Of a stretch of 64,000 nucleotides of DNA, positions 45,530 through 55,823 are shown one piece after another. Positions within the stretch are counted from its first letter, which is position 1. Each line of letters starts with the position of its first letter. The stretch lies in the NCBI GenBank assembly GCA_903918315.1, contig CAIXEA010000016.1, positions 1 to 64,000 on the forward strand, written 5' to 3'. The translations under genes were made by a program, and so were the position numbers. The notes under the pieces were generated by a model. That model was not told the DNA's origin. It worked only from the letters and a program-made list of their open reading frames with translations, and ran no database searches. This DNA is from an uncultured Acetobacteraceae bacterium (lineage in GTDB: Bacteria; Pseudomonadota; Alphaproteobacteria; Acetobacterales; Acetobacteraceae).

Positions 45530-46523
45530 TCGCCCCCTGCTTTCCGTGCGCGAACTGGCGGTCGAATTCCGCGCCGATACCGGAACCGTGCGGGCTTTGG
45601 ACTCCGTCAGTCTGGATTTGCGGCCGGGCCGGGTGCTGGGCGTTGTCGGCGAGTCCGGCTGCGGCAAAAGCGTGACCGCGCGCGCCATCCTGCGCATTCT
45701 CGACCGCAACGGCGCCATCGTCGCGGGCAAAATCCTGCTCGATCCCGGCACCACGGCGGAGGTCGATCTGACGGCGCTGAACCCCGAGAGTCAGGCGATG
45801 CGCGGGGTGCGCGGCGCCCGCGTCGGGTTGATTTTCCAGGAGCCGATGTCAGCCCTGTCGATGCAATACACCGTCGGCAACCAACTCATCGAAGCCATTC
45901 GCGCGCATAACGACCCCGGCAAATCCGTCGCCAGGCAACGCGCGATCGAGCTGCTGCGCGACGCCGGCATCCCCCGGCCGGAAACCCGGGTCGACGCCTA
46001 TCCGTTCCAGCTCAGCGGCGGTCTGCGCCAGCGCGTCGGCATCGCGCTGGCCCTGGCCGGCGACCCCGACATCCTGATCGCCGATGAGCCGACGACCGCG
46101 CTGGACGTGACGACTCAGGCACAGATCCTGACCCTGCTGCGCCGTTTGCAGCGGGACAAGCATATCGCGTTGATGCTGATCACCCACGACATGGGGGTGA
46201 TCGCGCAGATGGCCGATGATATGGCGGTGATGTATCTCGGCCGCGTTGTTGAATATGCGCCGGTGCGGGAGGTCTTCCATAGCCCGCGCCATCCCTATAC
46301 CCGGGCGCTGCTGCGGTCCGTCCCCGATCTGCGCGCCACCCCGCGCCAGCGCCTGGCGACGATTGGCGGGGCGGTACCGCAGCCGAACGCCAGGCCATCC
46401 GGTTGCCCGTTTCACCCGCGTTGTCCCGAAGTGATCCTCGGCCGCTGCGATGTCGCGCCGCCCGCCCCTGTGCCGCCCGGCGAAGCCGGCGCGTCCTGTT
46501 TCCTGCTGGAGGACGCGGTATGA
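45522..46523 (+). CDS. Oligopeptide-type ABC transporter ATPase (OppD-like)
   Basis: A 333-residue ATPase. Walker A is 'GESGCGKS', the Q-loop 'IFQEPMSAL', signature 'LSGGLRQR', Walker B '[12 protein letters not shown]' and the switch His in 'LITHDMG'. The C-terminal oligopeptide-transporter domain carries the cysteine pattern 'GCPFHPRCP...RCD...C' that often binds an Fe-S cluster. ATG 45522 overlaps the OppC-like gene; the track start is too far upstream. Confidence 0.92.
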   Translation: MADRPLLSVRELAVEFRADTGTVRALDSVSLDLRPGRVLGVVGESGCGKSVTARAILRILDRNGAIVAGKILLDPGTTAEVDLTALNPESQAMRGVRGARVGLIFQEPMSALSMQYTVGNQLIEAIRAHNDPGKSVARQRAIELLRDAGIPRPETRVDAYPFQLSGGLRQRVGIALALAGDPDILIADEPTTALDVTTQAQILTLLRRLQRDKHIALMLITHDMGVIAQMADDMAVMYLGRVVEYAPVREVFHSPRHPYTRALLRSVPDLRATPRQRLATIGGAVPQPNARPSGCPFHPRCPEVILGRCDVAPPAPVPPGEAGASCFLLEDAV

Positions 46524-47518
46524 GCATCCTCCAGGTGAAAGGCCTGTCGAAACATTATCCCATCCAGGCCGGGTTCCTGCGCCGCGAAATCGGCCGGGTG
46601 CGCGCTGCCGACGACGTGAATTTCAGCATCGCCCGCGGCGAAACCCTGGCGTTGGTGGGGGAGTCCGGCTGCGGCAAGACCACCGTGGCCCGCTGCATCC
46701 TGCGCGCGCAGCAACCCACCGCGGGATCGATCCTGTTCTCCCCGGAGGAGGGGCAGAGCATCGACCTCGCACCCCTGTCGCGCCGCGCCTTGCGGCCGCT
46801 GCGGCGGCATATCCAACTGATCTTCCAGGACCCCTATGCGTCGTTGAACCCGCGCATGATGGTGGGCGATATCATCGCCGAACCGCTGCTCATCGCCGGC
46901 GTTCCGCTGAAGGAACGCCAGGCACGGGTGCTGGAATTGCTCGATCTCGTGGGCTTGCCGATGGCCGCGCGTACGCGCTTCCCGCACGCCTTCTCCGGCG
47001 GGCAGCGTCAAAGGATCGGTATCGCCCGGGCCCTGGCGTTGCAGCCCAAGCTGATCGTCGCCGATGAGCCGGTGTCCGCGCTGGACGTGTCGGTGCAGGC
47101 GCAAATCATCAATCTGCTGCTCGATCTGCAGGACCGTCTGGGCCTGTCGATGCTGTTCGTGGCCCATGATCTCGGCGTGGTGCGCCATGTCAGCGACCGG
47201 GTCGCGGTGATGTATGTCGGGCGGATCGTGGAGGTGGCGCCGACAACGGCGCTCTATGCCACGCCGAAGCATCCTTACACGCAGGCGCTGCTGGCCGCGG
47301 TGCCAAAAGCCGATCCGGCGCTGCGGGATGCGATTTTCGCACCGGCCGGAGAGGTCGCGGATCCCGCCAAGCCGCCACCCGGCTGCGCGTTCCACCCCCG
47401 CTGCCCGTTTGTCATCGATCGCTGCCGGGTCGAGCGGCCGGAACTGACCGAACTCCCGTCCGGTCATCTGAGCGCCTGCCACCGGGCGCGTGAACTGACT
47501 TTGACTGGCGTCCCCTGA
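46520..47518 (+). CDS. Oligopeptide-type ABC transporter ATPase (OppF-like)
   Basis: A 332-residue ATPase. Walker A is 'GESGCGKT', signature 'FSGGQRQR', Walker B '[12 protein letters not shown]' and switch His 'VAHDLG'. The Opp-specific C-terminus is '[15 protein letters not shown]'. Its ATG overlaps the OppD-like stop. With the preceding three genes it completes the membrane and motor parts of an importer; two binding proteins follow. Confidence 0.92.
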   Translation: MSILQVKGLSKHYPIQAGFLRREIGRVRAADDVNFSIARGETLALVGESGCGKTTVARCILRAQQPTAGSILFSPEEGQSIDLAPLSRRALRPLRRHIQLIFQDPYASLNPRMMVGDIIAEPLLIAGVPLKERQARVLELLDLVGLPMAARTRFPHAFSGGQRQRIGIARALALQPKLIVADEPVSALDVSVQAQIINLLLDLQDRLGLSMLFVAHDLGVVRHVSDRVAVMYVGRIVEVAPTTALYATPKHPYTQALLAAVPKADPALRDAIFAPAGEVADPAKPPPGCAFHPRCPFVIDRCRVERPELTELPSGHLSACHRARELTLTGVP

Positions 47519-47535
47519 CCACCAAGGAGGCTTCG

Positions 47536-49560
47536 ATGCGCATCAATAAGACCTGGCTGGCCGCTTTCCTGGCGATGGGGCTGACCGCCGCCCATGCGCA
47601 GACGAACAATTTCGAACAATCGGGGCTGGTGGGAACACTCGAGGCGCCGGCGATCATCACCGATCCCGCGCAATGGCCGAAAGCGTTCCACGAAGCCCCG
47701 CAACTGGCCGCCTTGGTGAAAGACGGCAAACTGCCGCCGGTCGAGCAGCGCATTCCCGCCGAACCGATGGTGGTCAAGCCGCTGCGTGCCATTGGCACCT
47801 ATGGCGGCATCTGGCGGCGCGGCTTCCTCGGGCCGGGCGATGGCGAGAATGGCAACCGCATCCGCGCCGGCGACAAGCTGCTGTTCTGGGACAAGACCGG
47901 CACCGAAATCATGCCGAGCGTCGCCAAGGGCTATGAGCTCAGCGCCGACGGCAAGCGCACCACGCTGTTTCTGCGCAAGGGCATGAAGTGGTCCGACGGA
48001 TCACCCTTCACCGCCGATGATTTCGTGTTCTGGTATGAGGACATGAACGGCAACAAGGACCTGGTGCCAACGCCGGCGCCGGAAATGACGATCGATGGCA
48101 AGCCGGGCCGGATCGTGAAAGTGGATGAAACCACGGTCGCGTTCGAATTCGACTCGCCCTATTTCTTATTTCCGCGTCTGCTCGCGGGCGACACCCAGGT
48201 GGGTGGTGGCCAGTCGCGGTTGCAGTCGGATGGGCGTGAGCTTGGTCCGTACGCGCCGGCGCATTATTTGAAGCGCTTCCTGCCGAAGAACAGTTCGGTC
48301 GAGGCGCTGACCGCGGAGGCCAAAGCGGCCGGCTACGACAACTGGGTGCAGTATTTCCGCTTCAAATCGGATTGGCGCCTGAACAAGGAGGCGCCGTCTC
48401 TGTCCGCCTGGGTCATGACCCAACCCATCAATACGCAGACCTGGGCGATGGAGCGGAATCCGTATTATTATGCGGTCGATACCGCCGGCAATCAGCTGCC
48501 CTATATGGACAAGGTGCAGCTGACGCTGGCGGAGAATCCGGAGGTCATCAACCTCCGCGCGATCGCCGGCGAATATGACTACATGGAACGTTTCATCGAT
48601 CTGGCGAAACTACCGGTATTCCTGGAGAACGCCGAGCGCGGCAAATACAAGATGCATCTTGATCCCGGTTTTAATGGCGGGGATTCGATGCTGTATTTCA
48701 ACCTTGCCTATAAGCAGGACGCGGAACTGCGCAAATGGTTCCAGAACGTTGATTTCCGGCGCGCTTTGGCACTGGGCATCGATCGCGGGCAGTTGAATGA
48801 GGCCTTCTGGCTGGGCCTCGGCGTGGTCAGCACGCCGATCCCGGCGGATATTATTCCGGAAAGCCCCGGGCCGGAGTACCGGACGAAATGGGCGACGCTG
48901 GATGTCAAAAAAGCCAATGCGATGCTGGATGCGATCGGGCTGACCAAGAAGGACGCCGAGGGTTTCCGGCTGCGGACGGATAACGGACAGCGGCTGCGCA
49001 TTCAGATCGATGTCGCGCAGACCCTGACGCCGACATGGCCGCAGCAGGCGGAGATGATCATCCAACAGTGGAAGGCGATTGGCATTTGGGCCGATGCCAA
49101 GCTGCTCGAACGCAGCCTGTTCTATACGCGGGTGCGCAACGACGACAATCAGATGAGCATTTTCTCCAACAATGGGTCGGAGAGTCTGTTCCTCTATACG
49201 TCCCCGGTGCTGCCGAACGATCCGGCTTCCAGCCAGGGCGGCGCGGGGCATGCGACGTGGTTCGTGTCCAACGGCAAATCCGGCACCCCGCCGGAGGATC
49301 CGTCATTGATCAAGGGCTACGAATTGCTGCGCAAGGCCGGTTCGGTGAACGAAGCCGAGCGCAACAAGATCGCGCAGGAAATCTGGAAGCTGGAGGTCGA
49401 TAACGTCTGGCAGATCGGGCTTGTTGGCCTGTCGCCCACTTACATGGGCACGCGGGTGGTGAACCAACGGCTGGAGAATGTTCCTGGCCGCGTCTGCACC
49501 TCGCAGCATTGCCGCACCCCGTGGAGCGGGCATCCCGACCAGTGGTTCTACAAGCCATGA
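47536..49560 (+). CDS. ABC transporter substrate-binding protein, family 5 (copy 1)
   Basis: A 674-residue periplasmic binding protein of the SBP_bac_5 (OppA/DppA) class. Signal peptide 'TWLAAFLAMGLTAAHAQ'. Family 5 pattern: 'YELSADGKRTTLFLRKGMKW' and 'VDFRRALALGIDRGQLNEAF'. At about 650 mature residues it is larger than OppA (about 520), more like the group that binds larger or non-peptide ligands. AGGAGG at 47523 precedes the ATG. It is followed without a gap by a close paralogue. Confidence 0.9.
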   Translation: MRINKTWLAAFLAMGLTAAHAQTNNFEQSGLVGTLEAPAIITDPAQWPKAFHEAPQLAALVKDGKLPPVEQRIPAEPMVVKPLRAIGTYGGIWRRGFLGPGDGENGNRIRAGDKLLFWDKTGTEIMPSVAKGYELSADGKRTTLFLRKGMKWSDGSPFTADDFVFWYEDMNGNKDLVPTPAPEMTIDGKPGRIVKVDETTVAFEFDSPYFLFPRLLAGDTQVGGGQSRLQSDGRELGPYAPAHYLKRFLPKNSSVEALTAEAKAAGYDNWVQYFRFKSDWRLNKEAPSLSAWVMTQPINTQTWAMERNPYYYAVDTAGNQLPYMDKVQLTLAENPEVINLRAIAGEYDYMERFIDLAKLPVFLENAERGKYKMHLDPGFNGGDSMLYFNLAYKQDAELRKWFQNVDFRRALALGIDRGQLNEAFWLGLGVVSTPIPADIIPESPGPEYRTKWATLDVKKANAMLDAIGLTKKDAEGFRLRTDNGQRLRIQIDVAQTLTPTWPQQAEMIIQQWKAIGIWADAKLLERSLFYTRVRNDDNQMSIFSNNGSESLFLYTSPVLPNDPASSQGGAGHATWFVSNGKSGTPPEDPSLIKGYELLRKAGSVNEAERNKIAQEIWKLEVDNVWQIGLVGLSPTYMGTRVVNQRLENVPGRVCTSQHCRTPWSGHPDQWFYKP

Positions 49561-51569
49561 GGTCGTGGCTGCTGGCGGCGGCGCTGGTCTGGTCCGGGGC
49601 GGCCGCCGCGCAGCCAGCCAATCTCGCCCAGTCCGGGCTGATTGGCACGCTGGAAGCGCCGGCGATTGTCACCGATCCCGCCGCCTGGCCGAAAACGTTC
49701 CATGAGGCGCCGGGTCTCTCGGAACTGGTCAAACAGGGCAAGCTGCCGCCCGTGGCCGAACGGCTGCCGGCGGATTTGCTGGTGCTGAAACCGTTGCGCA
49801 AGACCGGGGTTTATGGCGGCACCTGGCGGCGGGCGTTCCTCGGGCCGGGCGATGGGGAGAACGGCAACCGCATCCGCGCGGGCGACAAGCTGTTGTTCTG
49901 GGATGTGACGGGCACGCAACTGGTGCCGCAGGTGGCCAAGGGTTTCGAGCTATCGGCCGATGGGCGGCGGACCACGCTGTTCCTGCGCAAGGGCATGAAA
50001 TGGTCCGATGGCGCGCCGTTCACCGCCGACGACTTTCTGTTCTGGTTTGAGGACGTCTACGGCAACAAGGAACTGGCGCCTTCGCCGACGCCCGAGTTCA
50101 TGACCAACGGCAAACCCGGTCGTCTCGTGAAAGTCGATGAAACCACGGTCGCGTTTGAATTCGAAGATCCGCACTTCCTGTTTCCGAAGCTCCTTGGCGG
50201 GGACGGCGCAATGGGCGGCGGGCAATCGCGCCAGCAATCGGAGGGGCTGGTGTTCGGCGCCTATGCGCCGACGCATTATCTGAAACAGTTCCTGCCGCGC
50301 TACAGTTCCGTCGAACAGGTCACCGAAGCCGCCAAGGCCGCGGGTTATCCGAACTGGGTGCAATATTATCGTTTCAAATCCGATTGGAGGCTCAATACCG
50401 CGTTGCCGACACTCGCCGCGTGGCGGATGACGCAGCCCATCAACACCACGACATGGATGCTGGAGCGGAACCCGTATTTTTATGAGGTCGATACGGATGG
50501 CAATCAGCTCCCGTATCTCGACCGGGTGCAGATGTCTTTGGCGGAAAACCCCGAAGTCGTGAACCTGCGCGCCATCGCCGCCGAATACGATGTGCAGGAG
50601 CGATTCATCGACCTCGCCAAGCTGCCGGTGTTTTTAGAAAACGCGGAGAAGGGCCACTACAAATTCCATGTCGATCCGGGGTTCAATGGCAGCGATTCCC
50701 AGTTGGTCTTCAACCTCGGCTACACGGCTGATCCGGAAGTGGCGAAGTGGATCGCGATCGCGGATTTCCGCCGGGCGCTGTCGATCGCCATCGATCGGGA
50801 CCAGTTGAACCAGACTTTCTGGCTGGGCCTGGGGACTCCCGGCTCTGGCGTGCCGTCGGAGATCATCCCGGAAAGCCCCGGCAAGGAATGGATCGCGAAA
50901 TGGTCGGACTATGATCCGGCGCGTGCCAAGGCGATGCTGGATGCGGTGGGCCTTACGAAGAAGGACAGTGAGGGCTACCGGCTTCGCTCGGACAATGGGG
51001 AGCGTTTGCGGCTACAGATCGACGTCGGGCAGACCCTGACCCCGACCTGGCCGGCGCAGGTGGAAATGGTGATCCAGCAATGGCGCGCGGTGGGCATCGC
51101 GGCGGATTTGAAACTGTTCGAGCGCAGCCTGTTTTATGCGCGAGGCCGCAACGATCAGCAGCAGATGTCGATCATCTCCAACAGCGGCACTGAAAGCCTG
51201 TTCCTGCGGCCCGGACCGGTGCTGCCGACGGATCCCTCGGATGTGATGATGGGCTCTGCGTTCGCGCAATGGTACGTGTCCAATGGGGCTCGGGGGATAA
51301 AGCCGACCGATACGGTTTTATTGCGTGTGTTTGATATGTTACGCACGGCGTCGAGCAAGCCGGAGGCTGAACGAAACGTCCTGGCGCAGGCGATCTGGCG
51401 CGACATCGCGGACCAGAAATGGCAGATCGGTCTGGTCGGGCAGGCACCCGGTAGCCAAGGTGCCCGCGTGGTCAGCGACCGGTTGGAGAATATTCCGGCC
51501 CGGGTGTGTATCTCCCAGCACTGCCGCCCGCCGTGGAGCGCGCGGCCGGAGCAGTGGTTTTATAAGTAA
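49557..51569 (+). CDS. ABC transporter substrate-binding protein, family 5 (copy 2)
   Basis: A 670-residue paralogue of the previous gene, collinear over its whole length and clearly similar (for example both have 'FLGPGDGENGNRIRAGDKLL'). Signal peptide 'MRSWLLAAALVWSGAAAAQ'. Its ATG overlaps the copy 1 stop (ATGA), so the two are translationally coupled. Differences in the ligand-facing middle (AMGGGQSRQQSEG versus QVGGGQSRLQSDG) are modest. The pair probably arose by tandem duplication and may widen the ligand range. It ends 68 bp before the convergent MmgE/PrpD gene. Confidence 0.9.
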   Translation: MRSWLLAAALVWSGAAAAQPANLAQSGLIGTLEAPAIVTDPAAWPKTFHEAPGLSELVKQGKLPPVAERLPADLLVLKPLRKTGVYGGTWRRAFLGPGDGENGNRIRAGDKLLFWDVTGTQLVPQVAKGFELSADGRRTTLFLRKGMKWSDGAPFTADDFLFWFEDVYGNKELAPSPTPEFMTNGKPGRLVKVDETTVAFEFEDPHFLFPKLLGGDGAMGGGQSRQQSEGLVFGAYAPTHYLKQFLPRYSSVEQVTEAAKAAGYPNWVQYYRFKSDWRLNTALPTLAAWRMTQPINTTTWMLERNPYFYEVDTDGNQLPYLDRVQMSLAENPEVVNLRAIAAEYDVQERFIDLAKLPVFLENAEKGHYKFHVDPGFNGSDSQLVFNLGYTADPEVAKWIAIADFRRALSIAIDRDQLNQTFWLGLGTPGSGVPSEIIPESPGKEWIAKWSDYDPARAKAMLDAVGLTKKDSEGYRLRSDNGERLRLQIDVGQTLTPTWPAQVEMVIQQWRAVGIAADLKLFERSLFYARGRNDQQQMSIISNSGTESLFLRPGPVLPTDPSDVMMGSAFAQWYVSNGARGIKPTDTVLLRVFDMLRTASSKPEAERNVLAQAIWRDIADQKWQIGLVGQAPGSQGARVVSDRLENIPARVCISQHCRPPWSARPEQWFYK

Positions 51570-51637
51570 ACCGTCACAACCGCCCATCCTGCCACAGAAC
51601 CAAACTATGACAATATAATAACAATAATACCGGTCGG

Positions 51638-53026
51638 CTACCCCGCCCACAACGCCGCGAGCAGCGGACCCACGTCCGCAGCGGAATCGAGCCCCAGCAC
51701 CCGCTCAATCAGCTGATCGATCCGTGCCGTATCGAACCGGTGCGAGGCCAGATTGCGGAATTTGCCGATGATTTCCTCATCGGAGGCAAAAGCCCGCGGC
51801 GCATCCCGTTGCTCATCCAACCGGGTGCCGTCTTTCAGATGCACCTCGACCCGGACCGCGTGCCGGAACTTCGATCCGCGCGCGGTGATGGCGGGGTCGT
51901 GCAGCACGGTGACCTGTTCGGCCAGCGCCATGCGGGCGGGATCGGTCACGGCGGCGTCGGTGAACTGATCGACGAAGACATCGCCCTCCAATAGCAAGGT
52001 CGCGACGCAGTACGGCAGGTTCAGCTGCGCCCCGGTCAGCCCGTTGGGGGTGTATGTCCAGCCGCAATGATCGACCGTGACCTGCGACCCGTACACCACG
52101 ATGCGGTCGATGTCGGCGGCGCCGAAGGGGTGGCGGGCCTGCATCTCCCGGATCGAATCCAGCGTGGTGTGGTTGGATCCAACGCAGGAATACATCTTCA
52201 ACGAAATGCGCAGCGTCTCGAACCGTTCCCCGAGTTCGCTGGTCAATTCATCCAGATTGAACCGGTCGGTGGACCGCGAAAACGTGGAACAAAACCCGCC
52301 ATAGGGGCTTTCGAACACATCCTCGATCCCGGTGAAACCGTTCGACGCCAGCAGCGCGCCATACAACCCGCTCTGCGACGAGCGCCCGGCATGCATGCGC
52401 TTGACCATCGCGCCATACTGCGCCGCCATCAGCCCGGCGGACTGGGTTCCGGCGATGCCCAGCGCGTGCACGGTCTGCTCCGGCGACAGGCGCAACCCGC
52501 GGGCGGCCCCGGCAGCGGCGGAGAACACGCCCAGCGTCGCGCCGGAGTGCCAGCCCTGGCCGATATGCTCCTGCCCCATGCACATCCCGACGCGGGGGCC
52601 GATCTCGTAGCCGGCGACGGCGGCGGTGAGGAATTCGCGGCCGGTCATGCCGGGGTTCAGTTCGGCGACGGCGCATAAAGCGGGGATCGTGACGGCACCG
52701 ACATGGAGCACGCCCTGGCGATGCACGTCGTCGAGTTCGAAGCTTTGGACCAGCGTGCCATTGACCAAAGCGGCATGTGGCGCCGACAGTTTCCGGCCCG
52801 TGCCCCAAATGCCGTTGGACTGGCTGGTGTCCAGGCTACCCAGCGTTTTCATCAGGATCTGGCTCCACGGCAAATCGGCGCCGTAGAGCGCGCAGCCGAA
52901 GGAGTCCAAAATCAGCAATTTGATGCGCGCCAGCACCTCGGCCGGGATCGCCTCATAGCGCAGGCCGGAGACGAAATCCGCGACGCCCCGCGTCTGGGGA
53001 TTGGCGCCGGTGTGTTCCATGCTCAT
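51638..53026 (-). CDS. MmgE/PrpD family dehydratase-like protein
   Basis: A 462-residue member of the MmgE/PrpD family, which includes 2-methylcitrate dehydratase and cis-aconitate decarboxylase (Irg1/CadA). Family segments include 'LLILDSFGCALYGADLPWSQ', 'ELDDVHRQGVLHVGAVTIPA' and 'GIAGTQSAGLMAAQYGAMVK'. The many members with unknown activity mean that the substrate cannot be assigned. It lies 5 bp downstream of an isocitrate-lyase-superfamily gene, forming a two-gene unit read from the 53.97-54.05 kb intergenic region. Confidence 0.87.
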   Translation of the reverse strand: MSMEHTGANPQTRGVADFVSGLRYEAIPAEVLARIKLLILDSFGCALYGADLPWSQILMKTLGSLDTSQSNGIWGTGRKLSAPHAALVNGTLVQSFELDDVHRQGVLHVGAVTIPALCAVAELNPGMTGREFLTAAVAGYEIGPRVGMCMGQEHIGQGWHSGATLGVFSAAAGAARGLRLSPEQTVHALGIAGTQSAGLMAAQYGAMVKRMHAGRSSQSGLYGALLASNGFTGIEDVFESPYGGFCSTFSRSTDRFNLDELTSELGERFETLRISLKMYSCVGSNHTTLDSIREMQARHPFGAADIDRIVVYGSQVTVDHCGWTYTPNGLTGAQLNLPYCVATLLLEGDVFVDQFTDAAVTDPARMALAEQVTVLHDPAITARGSKFRHAVRVEVHLKDGTRLDEQRDAPRAFASDEEIIGKFRNLASHRFDTARIDQLIERVLGLDSAADVGPLLAALWAG

Positions 53027-53031
53027 GTCTT

Positions 53032-53970
53032 TCAGTGCTCGTTCGCGGGCTTGCCGGCATCGCCGTATTTGGAAGCGAGCTGATCCTTGGTCAGGAATTT
53101 CTGCTCCAGCTCCCGGATCGTCCCCAGCCCCATCAGATCGTTGATCTCGGCGAAGGAAACCGCGAATTCGGGACGTTCGACCACCCGGCCTTCCTCAATC
53201 GACTGCTTCAACACGCCGAGCGCATTGCGCATGCCCATGATCGCCGCGCTGGTGCACAGGCGCGGATAGGACACCACCGCCACGCCCAGATCCTGCAGCT
53301 CCCGCGCGCAGATCAGCGGCGTGGTCGGGCGGGCGCGGATGCCGAAGCCCATGTTCACCGAAAGCGGCTTGGACACTTCCTTGGCCACCAGCGCGATATC
53401 CTCCCGCGTCAAAATCGCATCCGCGAACAGCAGATCGGCCCCCGCCTCGGCATAGAGGTTCAGGCGGCGGATGGCCTCCTTCACCCCATGCGTGGCGGTC
53501 GCGTCGGTGCGGGCCTTGATGATGAAATCGGGGTCGCGTTTGGCCTCCACCGCGGCGCGGATTTTTTCGACACCTTCCTCGGCCGAGATGACTTCCTTGC
53601 CGTCCATATGGCCGCAGCGCTTGGGGGAGACCTGGTCTTCCAGCATGATCCCATCCAGGCCGGCGGCTTCGAACCCGCGCACGGTGAAGAACACGTTCAC
53701 CGCGTTGCCGTAGCCGGTATCGGCATCCGCGCTCAGCGGAATATCCACACAGGCGGCGATATCGCGCGAGCGGGAGACGTTTGCCTCATAGCTCAGCAGC
53801 CCCACATCGGCCCAGCCCAGCGTTGTTTCCGACAGGCCGGCGCCAGAGACGCTGCCCGATTTGAAGCCCATCTGCTCAATCAGACGGGCGCTGAAGCCGT
53901 CATAGACGCCCGGCTGGATCAGGATTTCCTCGGCCTCGATCAACTGCCGGAACAATGTCGTCTTCTTCAT
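53032..53970 (-). CDS. Isocitrate lyase/PEP mutase superfamily lyase (PrpB-, oxaloacetate decarboxylase-like)
   Basis: A 312-residue TIM-barrel enzyme. Mg2+ ligands are in 'SADADTGYGNAVN' and 'IMLEDQVSPKRCGHMDGK'; the KRCGH motif supplies the catalytic Cys of true lyases. This points to C-C bond cleavage of a 2-hydroxy acid, as in 2-methylisocitrate or 2,3-dimethylmalate lyase, rather than PEP mutase. Closely coupled with the MmgE/PrpD gene and divergent from the aconitase-like pair, 76 bp away. Confidence 0.88.
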   Translation of the reverse strand: MKKTTLFRQLIEAEEILIQPGVYDGFSARLIEQMGFKSGSVSGAGLSETTLGWADVGLLSYEANVSRSRDIAACVDIPLSADADTGYGNAVNVFFTVRGFEAAGLDGIMLEDQVSPKRCGHMDGKEVISAEEGVEKIRAAVEAKRDPDFIIKARTDATATHGVKEAIRRLNLYAEAGADLLFADAILTREDIALVAKEVSKPLSVNMGFGIRARPTTPLICARELQDLGVAVVSYPRLCTSAAIMGMRNALGVLKQSIEEGRVVERPEFAVSFAEINDLMGLGTIRELEQKFLTKDQLASKYGDAGKPANEH

Positions 53971-54046
53971 GCCCGCCCCATCCGTTTGCTTCGTCCGATG
54001 GTAGGACTATCGTCGCAACCGGGTCCAGAGACGGGAGTTCGCGTGC

Positions 54047-55315
54047 ATGGCCGGAAAAACGATCGCGGAGAAGATACTCTCCCGCAAAAGCGGCCAGGAT
54101 GCGCGCGCCGGCGACATCGTGGTGGCGTCCCTTGATCTGACGTACTCCCACGATGGCAACCGGCCCTTGGCGATGGAACTGCTGGCGAGCATGGGCACGG
54201 ACAAGGTTTGGGATCCCGGCCGTTACATCCTGTTCCTGGATCACCACCCCAGCCCGAACGCGGTGTCCGCCGCCGCGCACACCAGGCTGCGCGATTTTGC
54301 CCGCGCCCAGGGCGTCCGGCTTTATGAAATGGGCGATGGCATCAGCCATGTCGTGCTACCCGAACGCGGGCACATCGCGCCGGGCGACCTGGTGATCGGC
54401 TCGGACTCGCATAGCTGTACCGGCGGCGCGCTGGCGGCGTTCACCACGGGCGTTGGATCGACCGATATGGCGGCGGCGATCGCGACCGGTCAGCTCTGGA
54501 TGCGGGTGCCGGAGACCATTCTGGTGCGCTGCACCGGCGCCTTGCCCCGCGGCGTCGCGGCCAAGGACCTCGCATTGGCCATCGCCGAACAGATCGGAGC
54601 GGATGGCGCCAATTATATGGCGATCGAATTCGCCGGCCCGACCATCGATACCATGCCGATGGATGGGCGCTTCACCTTGACCAATCTCGCCATCGAAATG
54701 GGGGCCAAAGCCGGTCTTATCGGCTCCGACGCCGTCACCGCGGCCTGGCTGCGAGATCGCCTGACCCGTGACTGGACGCATCTGACAGCCGATACGGATG
54801 CGGTGTACGCGCAGGTCGTGGAGATCGATGCGGCCTCCCTGACCCCGCGGGTTGCCTTGCCCCACAACGTCGACAAGGTCGTCGCGATCGAGGACCTGCC
54901 GCGCACGAAGGTGCATCAGGTCGTTATCGGCACCTGCAACGCCGCCCGCTCGTCCGACCTGGCGGAGGCCGCGCGCATCCTGGACGGGAAACACATCGCC
55001 CCCGGCGTGCGCCTGATCGTGACCCCGTCGTCGCGCGACACGATGGTGGCCTCGATGCAATCGGGGGTGTTGGCGACTTTGGTGCAAGCGGGGGCGGTGA
55101 TCGCAACACCGGGCTGTTCGGGCTGCGCCGGCGGATGCCATTTCGCGGTACCGGATGTGGGGGAGAACGTGATCTCCACCGCCAATCGCAATTTCAAGGG
55201 GCGATTGGGGAACGCGGAGAGTTTCATCTATCTCGTCTCCCCGGCGACGGCCGCGGCTTCGGCTTTGACCGGGTGGATTACGGATCCCCGTCTGCATCAG
55301 GAGATCGTGCCATGA
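54047..55315 (+). CDS. Aconitase/isopropylmalate dehydratase family, large subunit
   Basis: A 422-residue LeuC/homoaconitase-like subunit. [4Fe-4S] ligands are in 'VIGTCNAARSSDL' and 'ATPGCSGCAGGCH'; other hallmarks are 'FLDHHPSPN', 'VIGSDSHSCTGGALAAFTTG' and the N-terminal 'GKTIAEKILSRKSG'. Biosynthetic LeuC is about 470 residues and has a different N-terminus; this shorter form belongs to the HACN/3-IPM dehydratase group of two-subunit hydro-lyases that includes homoaconitase and 2,3-dimethylmalate dehydratase. ATGA overlap with the small-subunit gene shows that the two form one enzyme. Confidence 0.88.
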   Translation: MAGKTIAEKILSRKSGQDARAGDIVVASLDLTYSHDGNRPLAMELLASMGTDKVWDPGRYILFLDHHPSPNAVSAAAHTRLRDFARAQGVRLYEMGDGISHVVLPERGHIAPGDLVIGSDSHSCTGGALAAFTTGVGSTDMAAAIATGQLWMRVPETILVRCTGALPRGVAAKDLALAIAEQIGADGANYMAIEFAGPTIDTMPMDGRFTLTNLAIEMGAKAGLIGSDAVTAAWLRDRLTRDWTHLTADTDAVYAQVVEIDAASLTPRVALPHNVDKVVAIEDLPRTKVHQVVIGTCNAARSSDLAEAARILDGKHIAPGVRLIVTPSSRDTMVASMQSGVLATLVQAGAVIATPGCSGCAGGCHFAVPDVGENVISTANRNFKGRLGNAESFIYLVSPATAAASALTGWITDPRLHQEIVP

Positions 55316-55812
55316 ACATCGCCGGCCGCGCCCATTGCTTCGGTGATGATATCAACACCGATTATATCATCGCTTCCAAATACAAGACCGCCTCCCTCGA
55401 CCCGCGCGATCTGACCCGGCATCTGATGGAGGATATCGACCCCGGCTTTGGCCAGCGCGTCCGCCCGGGCGACATTCTGGTCGCCGGCAAGAACTTCGGC
55501 TGCGGCTCATCGCGGGAGGGCGCGCCCCTGGTCATCAAAGCCGCGGGCATCGGGGTCGTGGTGGCGCCGTCCTTCGCCCGGATTTTCTTCCGCAATGCGA
55601 TCAATATCGGATTGCCGGTGTTCATCTGCGATACCGCCGCCATTTCGACCGGCGACGATCTTGAATTCGATCTGGAGGCGGGCACAGGACGCAACCGGTC
55701 AACCGGCGCGCTGATCGAGGCCGCCCCGCTGCCGCGGGTGATGATCAACATCGTGCGCGATGGCGGACTGGCCGCGCATATCCGGCGGCATGGGACGTTT
55801 CAGCTGGGCTAG
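55312..55812 (+). CDS. Aconitase/isopropylmalate dehydratase family, small subunit
   Basis: A 166-residue LeuD-like swivelling domain: 'FGDDINTDYIIASKY' at the N-terminus and 'GKNFGCGSSREGAPLVIKAAG' at the active-site loop. The usual SREHAP is SREGAP here, which removes a conserved His next to the substrate-binding Arg and may reflect another substrate. Start ATG 55312 overlaps the large-subunit stop. The gene converges on the HpcH/HpaI aldolase gene. Confidence 0.88.
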   Translation: MNIAGRAHCFGDDINTDYIIASKYKTASLDPRDLTRHLMEDIDPGFGQRVRPGDILVAGKNFGCGSSREGAPLVIKAAGIGVVVAPSFARIFFRNAINIGLPVFICDTAAISTGDDLEFDLEAGTGRNRSTGALIEAAPLPRVMINIVRDGGLAAHIRRHGTFQLG

Positions 55813-55823
55813 ACAGGTGGCCT

